Assembly: GCF_021018895.1 (NCBI RefSeq)
Contig: NC_079384.1
Span: forward strand, 17,971,640-18,035,639
Source: Seriola aureovittata
Taxonomy: Eukaryota > Chordata > Actinopteri > Carangiformes > Carangidae
Direction: 5' to 3'
Length of the DNA stretch: 64,000 bases
Notes under the pieces: model-generated
The model's database searches: none
What the model was told of the DNA's origin: nothing
What the model saw: only the letters and a program-made list of their open reading frames with translations
In this document: piece by piece, positions 36,601-55,167 of the stretch
How the letters are laid out: each line of letters opens with the position of its first letter
How positions within the stretch are numbered: the stretch's first letter is position 1
Program-made: the position numbers and the translations under genes

Positions 36601-38423
36601 CACACAAACACATCCATGATTAGAGCTTATAAAAATAAAACATCGCTGAGCTCTGCTCACCCTCACACACCCTCCACTCATTCATCTCATTCTTCCCTCC
36701 TGAGTTTCTCATCATCACCTTTCGTCTTTTTACTTTGAGCTTCAGACGCCTCCATCTTCTCCATCCAGTTCAGTATAAATCCTCAGTTTTATCATGATCT
36801 TTTTATTTTTTTCATGTTTAGTTGCTTTGATTTCTGTTGAAACCATCGTGTGTTTTTGTTGCATGCCTTGTTCATTCCCTTTTTTGCTGGGGCTCCTCTG
36901 TAGAGGGAGAAGGGGAAGGACGCAGAGGGGAGCACCTCAGGCAGCCCCTCCATCCCCTCCCCCGCTGTCACCCCCCCTCTGTCACCCCAGACTGTCCCTT
37001 CAGCACCCAACACACCCATCCTGACGAACCCCCTCATAAAGATTGAGGACTCCTGTAAGTATTCACCAGCAGCAACAGCAGAAATGTTTCTGAAATCTGG
37101 TCGTTCTTTCATCACAGGTTTTAGTTTGGGTTTTTTTCTGTGGATGTTTGTTGTAACCAGGTTTTATTACGACCAAAAACATTCTTACATTTTAACAATG
37201 TGGGCACCCAAACGTTACACCTATATGTGGATGTGGATGTAGTTGAAGGCAGGATGTTGGATGATGAGGTCTGGCTCTCAGTCCAGTTCATCCAGAAGGT
37301 GCTGGATTAGGTTTGAGGGCAGGACCAGTCAAGTTCTTCACACCAAACTGGGAAAACCAGTTCTTTATGGAGCTGGTGCTGTCATGTTGAAACAGGAAAG
37401 AGATAAACAGCAAACTATTTACACAAAGTTGGAAGAAAACTATTGTCTAAAATATACTGTAGCATTAAAATTTTCTTACTTAAATCAAGTGTTTATCTTC
37501 CAAATTGTTGTTCTGACTGAGATCACATTAAAGAGACATTTTCACTGCCAGTGTGAAGAGCAAGACTGATTACAGTGACCAAAAAAAGCTTTCACACTGA
37601 ATATACACAAGTAATAATAATAATAACTTCATATAGCACTTTTATTAACATCGTTACAAAGTGCTTTACAAGAAAAAAGTAAAGCCAGATAAAAGAAAAG
37701 TCCTGAGCAGCATAAATAAAACATCTCAAATCAACAACATACATAAAGATCTGACAGTAAATGAAAAGAGGCAATAAAATATGTAAAAACAATAATAAGG
37801 TATAAAACAAATAAATAAAACGCATATTAAAATTTCAAAATTTTTTAAATCCAACTGGAGAAACAAGCTGCGATCCATAAACGATGCAGATTCCAAAACA
37901 CTTACAAAAATACAAAACGAATACAGCAAAACGTGCTGCAGGAAGCCAAAACAAAGACATTAACAGCAAACACGCTGCAAATACAGAAGGTCAAGGTGTT
38001 CCACTGAGCGCTCCCCCTAGAGGCCTGCAGCACTTCTGTTGTCTAGTGTGAATATGCAGTGCTTTTTTCTGTTGCATTTGTTTTTCGTTTCTCATTTTGG
38101 AAGTGTTTTGGGCCGTTGCAGCCCGTTCACCCTTGTCAGCCACCATACACCTCTGTGTTTCGATCACTGAATGAAAGTGTAGCAGCCTCCAGCATGTCTG
38201 ACTCTCACCTGTGATCTCGCCGCAGATTGAGAGCCACAAACTGACCTTCCGTGAGACAGCCAAGGCCCGTACTGACCACGGTGCCGAGATCGTCTCTTTG
38301 GAAGACTCCCCCCACCAGCTCAGCACCGTGTCCTCCTCCGGCAGCATCAACATGGCCGACTCTCCGCAGCTCTCCACGCTGGCCGACCAGGTGTCCGCCT
38401 CTCTGGCCAAGCAAGGCTTGTGA
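18028..38423 (+). CDS. mapt: Microtubule-associated protein tau, seven-repeat form (17 coding exons)
   Basis: Tau binds and stabilises microtubules, mainly in neurons. The coding exons are 18028-18175, 21654-21740, 23351-23443, 25026-25052, 26339-27130, 27584-27618, 29052-29192, 29353-29419, 29536-29574, 29809-30062, 30729-30821, 31476-31568, 31854-31946, 33226-33318, 35266-35347, 36296-36402 and 38226-38423. All junctions are GT-AG and phase-compatible, and the sum is 2442 nt (813 residues plus stop). Diagnostic features are the KIGS, KCGS and KVGS repeat motifs with PGGG endings, repeat exon sizes of 93/93/93/93/82/107 nt (human 93/82/113), and the ending SASLAKQGL. The gene lies tail to tail with kansl1 as in human. 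The repeat domain has seven repeats rather than four. Many exons are probably alternatively spliced, so 813 residues is a maximum. Which fish paralogue this is cannot be told from the window. Confidence 0.95.
18176..21653 (+). other. mapt intron with dispersed repeats
   Basis: AT-rich. Around 18590-18905 and 19097-19320 are retroelement-like segments, including AAACTTTATTTGTATAGCAC near 19103. The GC-richer stretch 19.4-19.8 kb has no supported exon. The remainder to 21653 shows nothing further. Confidence 0.45.
21654..21740 (+). CDS. mapt: mapt exon 2-like N-terminal insert
   Basis: Eighty-seven nucleotides, exactly the size of human MAPT exon 2, phase 1 to phase 1. It encodes an acidic stretch containing [20 protein letters not shown]. 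The acceptor is TTAATCCACAG and the donor GTACGC, followed by a 19-bp C run in the intron. As in mammals it can be skipped without a frame change. Confidence 0.85.
21748..21768. repeat. Poly(C) run next to the exon 2 donor
   Basis: About nineteen cytosines in a row start a few bases after the GTACGC donor. A tract this close could affect recognition of the donor, and its length is probably variable. Confidence 0.8.
22372..22650 (+). mobile_element. L2-like LINE fragment (reverse-transcriptase C-terminal end)
   Basis: From 22472 the + strand reads [16 protein letters not shown], the hallmark segment just after the reverse-transcriptase core of L2/Rex/CR1-type LINEs. It is followed in another frame by [13 protein letters not shown], equivalent to the usual LHWLPV segment. 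Frameshifts and stops show that it is dead. Confidence 0.75.
23351..23443 (+). CDS. mapt: mapt exon 3-like N-terminal insert with tandem acceptors
   Basis: Encodes an acidic segment ([20 protein letters not shown]) and ends in phase 1 before GTACGC. The acceptor is a triple CAG at 23348-23356, so the exon may be 93, 90 or 87 nt, all in frame. The 87-nt form is the size of human exon 3. I give the first AG by default. It shares the phrase SELS with the preceding exon, suggesting that the two inserts arose by duplication. Confidence 0.85.
23525..24336. mobile_element. Non-autonomous element with about 30-bp terminal inverted repeats
   Basis: The left end (23525-23559, GAATAGTTTGACATTTTGTG) and right end (24308-24336) are inverted copies. 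Inside are TTAGCTTAGCTTAGC and the phrase GGACTATTTCTTGGCCGGGA, both frequent in fish genomes from memory. No open frame of its own is seen. A TTAATT-rich repeat is inserted at about 23.83-24.0 kb. Confidence 0.7.
24571..24600. repeat. Poly(T) run
   Basis: About thirty thymines in a mapt intron. This could be the A-tail of a minus-strand retroelement insertion, but no body was recognised beside it. Confidence 0.85.
25026..25052 (+). CDS. mapt: mapt microexon candidate (27 nt)
   Basis: A pyrimidine-rich tract ends TTCAATCAG, then 27 nt run to a GTAGGC donor. In the required phase (1 to 1) it reads AAAGGAAST with no stop. It lies where human exon 4 (66 nt, also alternatively spliced) belongs. 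Repeated CAG at the acceptor again allows shorter in-frame forms. The phase fit and splice sites are good, but so short an exon could be a chance match; RNA-seq junction reads would settle it. Confidence 0.5.
25053..26338 (+). other. mapt intron with dispersed repeats
   Basis: AT-rich. From about 25625 there is a retroelement-like tail (ATTCATATAGCACCTTTATT) with short A/T-rich simple repeats. No exon is seen before 26339. Confidence 0.45.
26339..27130 (+). CDS. mapt: mapt large exon, equivalent of 'big tau' exon 4A
   Basis: Seven hundred and ninety-two nucleotides (264 codons), phase 1 to 1. The in-frame acceptor is CAAATTAG ending at 26338. A nearby CCACAG at 26363 is out of phase and was rejected. 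The encoded stretch is acidic, Ser-rich and apparently disordered (for example [20 protein letters not shown]), ending VPVAIFK before GTCTGT. Position, size and phase match mammalian exon 4A (about 750 nt), which makes the high-molecular-weight tau of peripheral neurons. Sequence identity is not expected because this exon evolves fast. Confidence 0.88.
27584..27618 (+). CDS. mapt: mapt exon 5-like small exon
   Basis: Acceptor TTTTCTGTAG, donor GTATGT. It reads [12 protein letters not shown] and ends in phase 0. It corresponds in place and ending to human exon 5 (ARMVSKSKDGTGSDDKKAK), with SSDK matching the SDDK part. Confidence 0.8.
27930..28760. repeat. Three head-to-tail repeat copies in the mapt intron
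   Basis: Units at about 27.93-28.20, 28.24-28.44 and 28.49-28.74 kb share AATAGTCCATTACCAACC-type text, CAGAGCCAGGCTAG, (TTT)ATGCTAAG(C)TAAGCC and TGTCTCCAGT. These belong to the same family as the body of the element at 23525-24336. Between the units sits a short (GTTGCA) repeat (28450-28510). There is no coding potential. Confidence 0.7.
29052..29192 (+). CDS. mapt: mapt proline-rich region exon (exon 7-like)
   Basis: The acceptor is CTCCTTATGAAAAAG and the donor GTAAGT. The exon has 47 codons in phase 0, basic and Ser/Thr-rich ([21 protein letters not shown]). It corresponds to the start of the basic projection and proline-rich domain. The acceptor was chosen because it alone gives the required phase; the AG at 29010 is out of phase. 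Confidence 0.8.
29353..29419 (+). CDS. mapt: mapt proline-rich region exon
   Basis: Acceptor TTCATTTTCAG, donor GTACAG. It reads [20 protein letters not shown] and ends in phase 1. The lysine/alanine/proline composition resembles the human RIPAKTPPAPK region. Confidence 0.85.
29536..29574 (+). CDS. mapt: mapt proline-rich region small exon
   Basis: Thirty-nine nucleotides, phase 1 to 1, reading [13 protein letters not shown], with acceptor GTGATACAG and donor GTAAAA. It has the KPPTPK type of proline-directed kinase site typical of tau. It can be skipped without frame loss. Confidence 0.8.
29809..30062 (+). CDS. mapt: mapt exon 9 equivalent: proline-rich end and repeat 1
   Basis: Two hundred and fifty-four nucleotides (human exon 9 is 266). 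It begins with [14 protein letters not shown], then [16 protein letters not shown], equivalent to the human VVRTPPKSPSS (Thr231/Ser235) phosphorylation region. Repeat 1 follows with [20 protein letters not shown] and ends QPGGGK, phase 0. The KIGS serine (human Ser262, a MARK kinase site) is present. Confidence 0.95.
30495..30530. repeat. (TA)n microsatellite
   Basis: A TA tract with a single phase break, in the intron before the first repeat-2-type exon. Confidence 0.9.
30729..30821 (+). CDS. mapt: mapt repeat-2-type exon A
   Basis: Ninety-three nucleotides, phase 0, the size of human exon 10. It begins [14 protein letters not shown], contains [10 protein letters not shown] and ends VPGGGN at GTGAGT. 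It differs from C by five of 31 residues. The first ~75 bp of the following intron are also shared with C, showing duplication of exon plus flank. Confidence 0.93.
31476..31568 (+). CDS. mapt: mapt repeat-2-type exon B
   Basis: Ninety-three nucleotides, phase 0, acceptor CACCGTGCAG, donor GTGAGT. It begins [17 protein letters not shown] and ends KHTPGGGK. It is closest to exon E (33226) and to human exon 10. Confidence 0.93.
31854..31946 (+). CDS. mapt: mapt repeat-2-type exon C
   Basis: Ninety-three nucleotides, phase 0. It begins [17 protein letters not shown] and ends KRVPGGGS at GTGAGT. Near-identical to exon A at the DNA level, including downstream intron text (AGGGATGAACTCAGCACCAG). 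The first residues VKILDQ lose the usual VQI start. Confidence 0.93.
32863..32966 (+). pseudogene. Dead mapt repeat-2-type exon D
   Basis: From 32879 the DNA aligns with exons A and C (AGTCTAAGTGTGGCTCCAAA is identical at 32914-32933). It has lost the acceptor AG at the right place, carries a one-base shift near 32887-32892 that brings TAG/TAA into the repeat frame, and has changed the PGGG codons. The donor is weakened from GTGAGT to GTCAGT. The following intron (GTAACTAAGGGAT, CAGTTATGATCATCA) is also shared with A and C. It is a decayed tandem duplicate. Confidence 0.88.
33226..33318 (+). CDS. mapt: mapt repeat-2-type exon E
   Basis: Ninety-three nucleotides, phase 0, acceptor GACTTTCCAG, donor GTGAGT. 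It begins [17 protein letters not shown] and ends KHVPGGGN. Of the four it is the closest to human exon 10 ([23 protein letters not shown]), so it may be nearest the ancestral copy. Confidence 0.94.
33572..34485. repeat. Inverted-repeat element, copy B
   Basis: The arms 33572-33620 and 34435-34485 are reverse complements of about 50 bp with several mismatches, and match the arms of copy A (16441-16730). Internal text CTGAAGTTAGCATGTTAATC is the inverted counterpart of text in copy A. The body (about 810 bp) includes a 14-bp hairpin at 33951-33994 and has no open frame. Confidence 0.75.
34486..35265 (+). other. mapt intron, no exon seen
   Basis: Non-coding intron between the repeat-2 array and repeat 3. 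Nothing with splice sites and the required phase was found. Confidence 0.5.
35266..35347 (+). CDS. mapt: mapt repeat 3 exon
   Basis: Eighty-two nucleotides, identical in size to human exon 11, phase 0 to 1. It begins [20 protein letters not shown] and ends NIRYKPG. The human aggregation motif VQIVYK is IQIVHK here. The cysteine equivalent to human Cys322 is retained. Confidence 0.95.
36296..36402 (+). CDS. mapt: mapt repeat 4 exon
   Basis: One hundred and seven nucleotides, phase 1 to 0. It begins [18 protein letters not shown] and then reads [14 protein letters not shown]. It equals human exon 12 (113 nt) minus two codons. The KVGS serine (human Ser356) is present. Confidence 0.95.
36904..37054 (+). 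CDS. mapt: Putative alternative mapt exon giving a different C-terminus
   Basis: After TCCTCTGTAG the sequence continues the phase-0 frame of the repeat 4 exon for 50 codons with no stop. It opens [20 protein letters not shown], is rich in Pro/Ser/Thr, and ends LIKIEDS before a perfect GTAAGT. Its length (151 nt) is not a multiple of three. Spliced to 38226 the next codons would be TAT TGA, so the protein would end IEDSY and lack the conserved tau C-terminus. Either it is a regulated alternative ending, or it is part of a route to an exon I did not find, or it is a fortuitous open stretch. Confidence 0.5.
37240..37470. repeat. Fragment of a non-autonomous DNA element
   Basis: Text such as GAGGTCTGGCTCTCAGTCCA, GACCAGTCAAGTTCTTCACA and CACAAAGTTGGAAG is familiar from abundant fish repeats and shares its end with the element in the 3'UTR (40021-40795). 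I cannot assign the family name with certainty. Confidence 0.55.
37600..37830. repeat. Retroelement tail (TATAGCACTTTTATTAAC type)
   Basis: Begins with (TAA)n then CATATAGCACTTTTATTAAC and AAAGTGCTTTACAAG. The same kind of text is found at 7575, 19097 and 25632. It is non-coding. Confidence 0.6.
38226..38423 (+). CDS. mapt: mapt C-terminal exon with stop codon
   Basis: Acceptor CTCGCCGCAG, phase 0. It begins [20 protein letters not shown] and ends [13 protein letters not shown] then TGA at 38421. The human segment between GAEIV and the SNVSS block, with the PHF-1 sites Ser396/Ser404, is shortened here to [23 protein letters not shown] replaces human SIDMVDSPQ. Confidence 0.96.
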   Translation: MESHKLTFRETAKARTDHGAEIVSLEDSPHQLSTVSSSGSINMADSPQLSTLADQVSASLAKQGL

Positions 38424-40020
38424 ATGCACCCACCTCCTCCCTCCTCCTCCTCCTCCTTCACCTCAAAAACACGACCACGTAGAGGAGTTGTGATGCCTTC
38501 CTCATTATTTTCACAGGACTTTTTTAGCTACCCATCATCACTGTTTACCCTTCACTAACCTTTCAAACTGTTTTTCAGCCATTACTAGTAGAGTAATGAG
38601 AAAAAAATACGGATTAACAAGTAGGCCAAAATGAATTTAATTTCTCTCTGTGGTCTTTGATCTCTTTATTCGCTATGATTTCTACCTTTTGTAAGTGTCC
38701 CTTTAAGAGTTAAAGCGCCCCAGCAGAGCAAAATCCTCCTTTATTTTATATCTACACATGTCCTGGTGAATCTGATTTAAGACCTGTCACGCGGACTGTA
38801 AACCCTTTAGTTTTGTCCCCTTCGATGGGTGTCCCCTCATGTTTTGTTTTTAAAATATAGAGATACAGAACCTGGAAAAAGGAGGGAAACGCAGACTGTT
38901 GGGGTCCAGTTACAGGGTACAGTGGCGAGGGGGCGTCTGAGGGAAAAAAAACGTTAAAAGAAAAGTAGCAAATTTCTCGTTAAAAGGCAGAAAAGATGCT
39001 TTCAGACCTCACTGCTGTCTTTGCTTTGTTTAGTCCCGACATGTGCTGCACCTCGAGCTACCGTAGGTGACGGCAGGGGGGTGCTACCTGGATTTAAAAA
39101 AGAAAAAAACAACAGCTAGAGTAGAAACTTGTGTTGGGCACAGTTTTATAATCGTACTCTGTGGATATGACATGTATTTGATATGAAGAAACATTTGTAT
39201 TGTGCCTGCTACTGTCAGTGTTCATTTTTTTTTTTGTTTTGTTACTGCTCTATTGTAAATGCGCTAAAGCTTGACGTACAAGGAGGAGAATTAACCTTAA
39301 TGCGTTTTAAAGTGTAACTTTCATGGCCAAAATTGTCGAGAGACAGAACGAGTTCATCAGTATTTAAACTGCTGTATGCACTTAAAGTTAGGTAGAATAA
39401 ATAATGTTTAATCGCAGTTAATCAGTCTTAAAGCGTGGCTACGTAACTTCTGCTAAACTGAGGCCACTTTTTGTGATTATGCTGAATGCTACGACCGCTA
39501 ATTAGCATTTAGCTGAAATGCTAAGCTATTGTAACAGTAGCACGAGTTTAGAAGAATCGTAACATCATTTCAGTGGCTTTAAGCTACTGGTCACACCAGA
39601 CCGAGTGCGGCTGTAGCAACAAAACCGCTGAGCATGATGATTCGAGCGAAGTCCGTTTCGTTGCTTGTTAATTCAACTTTTCAGAACTGTCAGAAGAAGA
39701 TTGTGTTTTTTCTTCAGTTAAGAGTTACATAGTCGCGCTTTAAAAGGTTTGGAAAAGCTAGTGTTTTAAAATGTACTCTACAGGAGTGAATATGGGTGTG
39801 TTGCAGGGCAGATGGATGGATGGTGGGTTGACTGGGCCAAGTTGAGATGAGGGATTTTCTGCTAAAGTGAGCAACGAGAGAAACTGTACAGCATTGAGTC
39901 ACATCTACAGCACTGAACATAAAGAGACACAGGATTCATCAGGATGTGGCTCTCAGCTGGTTGTTCTTATCTTCACAGATTTTAACGCTTGAGTTCCTGG
40001 CAAAGAAAAGGCTGCACTAC

Positions 40021-40795
40021 TACACACTGGCCAACATTATGTGGACACCTCAGTTTTACCTCCAAAACCATGGGCTTTAATATGGTGCTATAACAAACAT
40101 CCACTCGTCTGGTTTCAGGCTTTCCACCAGATTTGGTGCTCGCCACAAAGTTGGAAACACTATCGTCTAAAACAGGCGTCGACCTTTTGTGTTTGCAGTG
40201 TGTGAAGAATTATTTTATCTCCATACATATCCTGGTTAAATCTGACGTCATTTAAGATATACTTAAGATATTCTGTTGCAATGACTGTAAAGTTTTAGGA
40301 AGTTAATGCCCCATTTTCCCCCTTATGTTTTGTTAAAATATCACCATATCAACTTGGAAAACAGGAACATGCAAATTATCTTGGTTCAGTTTGTATTCAT
40401 TCATTCATTCATTCAATCTTTATTAAGGACACAGCTTTTCTTTTTTTCATTATTTCATTCATATTAAAGCAGTAAATAATTTATCTTCTAAATGAAGCAA
40501 TGTCCACAGGTATGACCATTTTTTTCATGAATATTTTCAAGCCAAAAACAAAGATTATAGGAAACTCAAGATGATTCTGTGCAACTGAAACATGTTTTTG
40601 TTCTACTTTACTTTCCTGTTAATCATCTCACGCCCCCTAGTGGAGTCTCAACCCTGATGCTGGGAACCATTCGTCTAAAATATTGTATATATTATTTTCT
40701 TAATTTGAATTAAATAAGCCCAAATTATTACCAAAAGCACTCAAAATTAAATTAAATTGAGAGGCATGTCCACATACTTTTGGCTACATGGTGTA
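40021..40795. mobile_element. Non-autonomous DNA element inside the mapt 3'UTR
   Basis: The left end reads TACACACTGGCCAACATTAT then GTGGACACC. The right end, reversed, reads ACCATGTAGCCAAAAGTATG then TGGACATGCC. These are diverged inverted termini about 775 bp apart. There is no open frame. Related fragments are at 8150-8185 and 37240-37470. Confidence 0.6.
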
Positions 40796-41656
40796 TCTCA
40801 TAAAGGGAGATTAGAAGAGATTTCAACTTTTCAGGTGAACAAACATTTCTTTTTCCTGTGAGGCGTTGTTGTAAAGAGCCTTGTATTTTATATTTGAATG
40901 AAACAACCAGCTGGGGATTTGTTACCAGTTTCCTGTTTTTTTCTCAATTTGTAAGACACTCAGTTCATGTGCTCAAAGATGTTGATCAATATTCCTCAAT
41001 ATGATTCATCACTATGAGTAAAACAACTTCTTGCATGCACCTCATGTGAGAAACAGCCGTCTGCTTGTTGCCTCCCCTTCACAAAGTGGTCTCTTTGTAT
41101 ATCCTGTTTATATATGATATGCTCTCTGGATTCTGAAGGATATACTGACTAAAAAAAATTGTGTGTGTGTGTGTGTGGGTGGTGCTAACCTTCACTCACA
41201 GATTGTGATAAAGAGTCAAGAAGTCCCACACTTTGCTCCCAAACTGTGTGTGTTTACCATGTATTGCCAACATAGATATAAAAACAGTATTTTATCTCTA
41301 TGATTGCAAAGATGCTACTTTTCATTTAAAAGAACAGACTTGTAGGACTTAAGTGTGTGCTAGCAACATTATCTGCATGCTACAGTAAATTCTCGGATCT
41401 TTTTTTCTCCAGTAGACCACATTTCCTCTCGATGTGCAGGACAGACATGAGTGGCTGAGGGGTGGGAGTAGTTCCCAGTTTAAGGCACTGGAGCTGTTTG
41501 GAGAGGTTTCTGCAGTAAGGAAAAACTCATCACTCATTTTTTTTTTTGGTTCATTCTGACGCTGTACAGTTGTGGAAATGTGATTGTTCTCGTTATTGTG
41601 CATTTTATCAATAACTGGTTTATGATGATTCTTGTTGCTGTATATGTGTATTTGAA

Positions 41657-41662
41657 AATAAA
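41657..41662 (+). terminator. Candidate distal poly(A) signal of mapt
   Basis: AATAAA with a GT-rich element about 25 nt downstream. It is the last good + strand signal before the convergent kansl1 gene. Confidence 0.45.
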
Positions 41663-41783
41663 TGCTATGAAGTCACAGTTGTCGTTGAAGGAGGGCAACA
41701 CAAATCGCACACACATTAACACCATTTCTTGTCCGAGGACACTTCGACATTCCGACGACCCACTCTATCTCCTGTGCCTTACT

Positions 41784-41925
41784 ATACTATGACGTTTTTC
41801 TGATTTCCTATACTATGCCATTTTTATGTCTGACTATAATGACTTTGTATGCCTTAGTATGACTTTTTATACCTTAGTATACTATGCCATTTTTATAACT
41901 TACTATACCATGACGTTGTTCATAA
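41784..41925. repeat. Short tandem repeat of a TATACTATG(A/C)C motif
   Basis: Repeated words TACTATACTATGACG, TATACTATGCCATTTTTAT and TTAGTATGACTTTTTATACC in an imperfect array just beyond the presumed mapt end. Confidence 0.7.
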
Positions 41926-42433
41926 GTTTGTGAACGTTATCGTGCATTTTATGACTAAAGCACAAAACTTTCTCCAGTGTTTCTATAAACCATGGAGTTT
42001 ATTTTCAGACGTGGAGGCATTTCAGATGTGACCTTTGGTACAGGGCAGAGGCAGCTGGAGTAATGAGTGTGGTCCAGACCAAACTAGCATGCTAGCTTCT
42101 GATTAGAATGCTTATGCTAATGTGCTAGCTAGTCATGTGATTCCACAGTAACACACAGCAGAAGTTGTCCATATTTTTAACAAGCTACAGCTACCTTAGC
42201 ACCTGGAAATGGAGTCTGCAGTCTCCCTGCAAAAATGGTGCTCTAAGCAAAATTATTATACACAGCCACAGGAGCAAATACTCATCTTTATGCAATTTTA
42301 GCAAAGATATACATGATAATGGAGAAACTGGGCAAAACCTGGAAAAATTCAAAGCTGAGGTCAATGACCTCCAAAGGTCACCAGAGATCAGATATAAACT
42401 GCCTCCACGTCTGAAATAAAACCTTGGGGGCTT

Positions 42434-42805
42434 GAGCATAGGAACACGGTAGTTCAACGGTCGAAAAATGTAGTTCAAAAGGAAATGGCTGTTTTACTAG
42501 ATAAAGCAGTGAAAATATTTAAATTTATTTATTTATTCATTTGGCATTTTTTAAGTGGCTGAAATACTTTTTTTTTTTTACCGACCCCAGCAACACATCG
42601 CTCAAATTATGTGCAGGTCCAGCAGTTTAACTAGTGTATTACTGCGCACAAGCGCACCTATGGCTGTCATTGTAGTTCCCCGCAGATCCACCGTTAAGCG
42701 TGTTGTTGCGCTTTTGAGTCGGAATACGGAGGTTCAACGATTGGAAAAAAGGAAGTTCAAAAGAAAGGGCTGTTTGACAGCAAGATAAAGCGGTGAGAGT
42801 ATTCC
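42434..42805. repeat. Direct duplication of about 90 bp in the convergent spacer
   Basis: Unit 1 (42434-42520) and unit 2 (42713-42805) share GGTTCAACG-type text, AGTTCAAAAG, GGCTGTTT and GATAAAGC(A/G)GTGA in the same order, about 190 bp apart. They are diverged and non-coding. Confidence 0.65.
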
Positions 42806-43059
42806 AAATATAGCAAATATTGCAGAACCCCTAAAAAAACGCCCACAGAAAAAAATCTCATCAGTTAAATAAAAAATAACTACCTCACGCAACCCCACTT
42901 CAAGAAGCCCTTCTCACATGTTCACTTTTTTATGCTACAAACCTTCAATGCAATGATTTTATAGATGCACAGAACAGATATGATAAAGTGTAAACTACTG
43001 ACTCCAGTGATTTAAGACACGTTTGACACTGAAGGACTTGAGGCCAGAACAACTGCACC

Positions 43060-44615
43060 AAGTTAAACATAAATGTTTTAATGGTACTATTTACAAAAAA
43101 GAAAAAACAATTCTGCTTTTTGATTAGGTTAACTGCTGCAACAATCGAACAGGTACATCGACATCTTGCTCAACTACAAAAGAAAAAACAGTGATTGAAT
43201 GGCTGTGGCATAAAAAGAGGTGTAAAATGAAAAACAACCATAGATTTTTTTTGCATAGCAATTAGGGTGACAGGAGAGGAGGGGGTGGGGGAGCAAGAGT
43301 GTGGTTATATGGACATTACGGGGTGGTGAAAACAAAATATCCCATCTTGCAACACAGTAGTCTGGATCTGATTAATCTGAAAGTGAAACTATTAAACAGC
43401 AGAAAATATTCCCTTAAATTGAAGAACCTGAGCTCAGGGTGGCTTCTAGCTGAGAGCTGCTACATTTGAAATGTTTGCAGGAGAAAAGCTGAACCAGAAA
43501 AAAGAGGAAGGGGAAGGGAGAGGGGGGTAAGTGTGTTAAGTTTTTATTTTGCCACATTTTGACTTCTGTAATACAACAATGACTGAGGAGAAGGGAGTGA
43601 AATTAGCAGATGGTACAAATTATCCCGTGATTTATTCCTTTTTTCTCTTTTTAATAAGTGGAAGTCTCACTGTGTGCTGTTGTGATAAGACTAACATCAG
43701 CATGTTTTTCAGCATGCAGCAGCGCTTTCTGTAGGGCAAGTGCTCAAAAGACAACCCCAGTCCTGTATGTACGTTATGATCACCCTTTTTAAACAAAACA
43801 AAAACAAAAAAAAAAAAAGAAAAACAGAACAGGAGAGTTAAAAAGGCTGCGGGGCGAGATGGGAGCTGGACACTCTCCACAGAGACTGTAAAGGAATGAT
43901 TTTTACTATTCAAAAAACACAAAGAATGTGTTACGCTGGAACAGACAGAACAAATACAAATAAAACATGTCAGGAATGAAAAACAGAGAAAAGCAAACCA
44001 ACAAAACTAGACTTGGCAGTTGGAGAAGTGCTCTGGTGATTTCAGGCGACCTCTGGGGGGGAGAAGGAGGGGCCACATCTCAAATGTACCTGTTTATTTG
44101 GATGAGGAGGGGAGAGGGTGGTATTTTTTCTTGTTTTGTTATTTGTCACTCCACTAAAAATGTACATGGGAATTACAAGCAAACTAGTCAATAGAAAACA
44201 CCCTTTGGCCATATTTTGAGGAGTCCGCTACATAGTGCGCTACAAGTGTACACGCGACATATGAAACACCACTAAGCCCCCATGTACATTGTTTAGCCTA
44301 CTACAGAAATCATTTTTTGAAACATGTTGTTTTATACTTTTTTTTTTTTTTTTAATTTTTTTTTAACATTTATCCTTTTTTTCCTGTGACAAAAACAAGT
44401 GTAGGGAAAGGCTTCTATCTCCATAATGTTCACTAAAAACTGTGAAAAGTATTAGACTGATGTTTGAATATCAAACAACAGGAACCCATTTAATATCTTA
44501 TTCTGCTTTGAGGTTCTGCTTGTTAATGCCAGAGAGGAGTGGTGGTGGGGTGGGGGGTAAATGGGTGCTGGAGGGGTGGGATGGGGGGCCGGGCGACCTC
44601 AGCCTTGTCAGTCAT
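43060..44615 (-). other. kansl1: kansl1 3' untranslated region (extent inferred)
   Basis: The sequence after the kansl1 stop on the - strand has no exon. Possible - strand poly(A) signals are AATAAA at 43541-43550 and ATTAAA at 43077-43082. The boundary is uncertain. Confidence 0.4.

Positions 44616-55167
<10,552 letters not shown>

Larger units (their letters stand above)
38424..41680 (+). other. mapt: mapt 3' untranslated region (extent inferred)
   Basis: Non-coding sequence after the stop. Possible poly(A) signals are AATAAA near 39396 and AATAAA at 41657-41662; the latter is followed by a GT-rich stretch (GTTGTCGTTG). Human MAPT also has a long 3'UTR (about 4 kb). It contains a transposon-derived block (40021-40795), an (ATTC)n tract at 40393-40416 and a (TG)n tract at 41161-41176. 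Transcript ends would fix the boundary. Confidence 0.5.
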
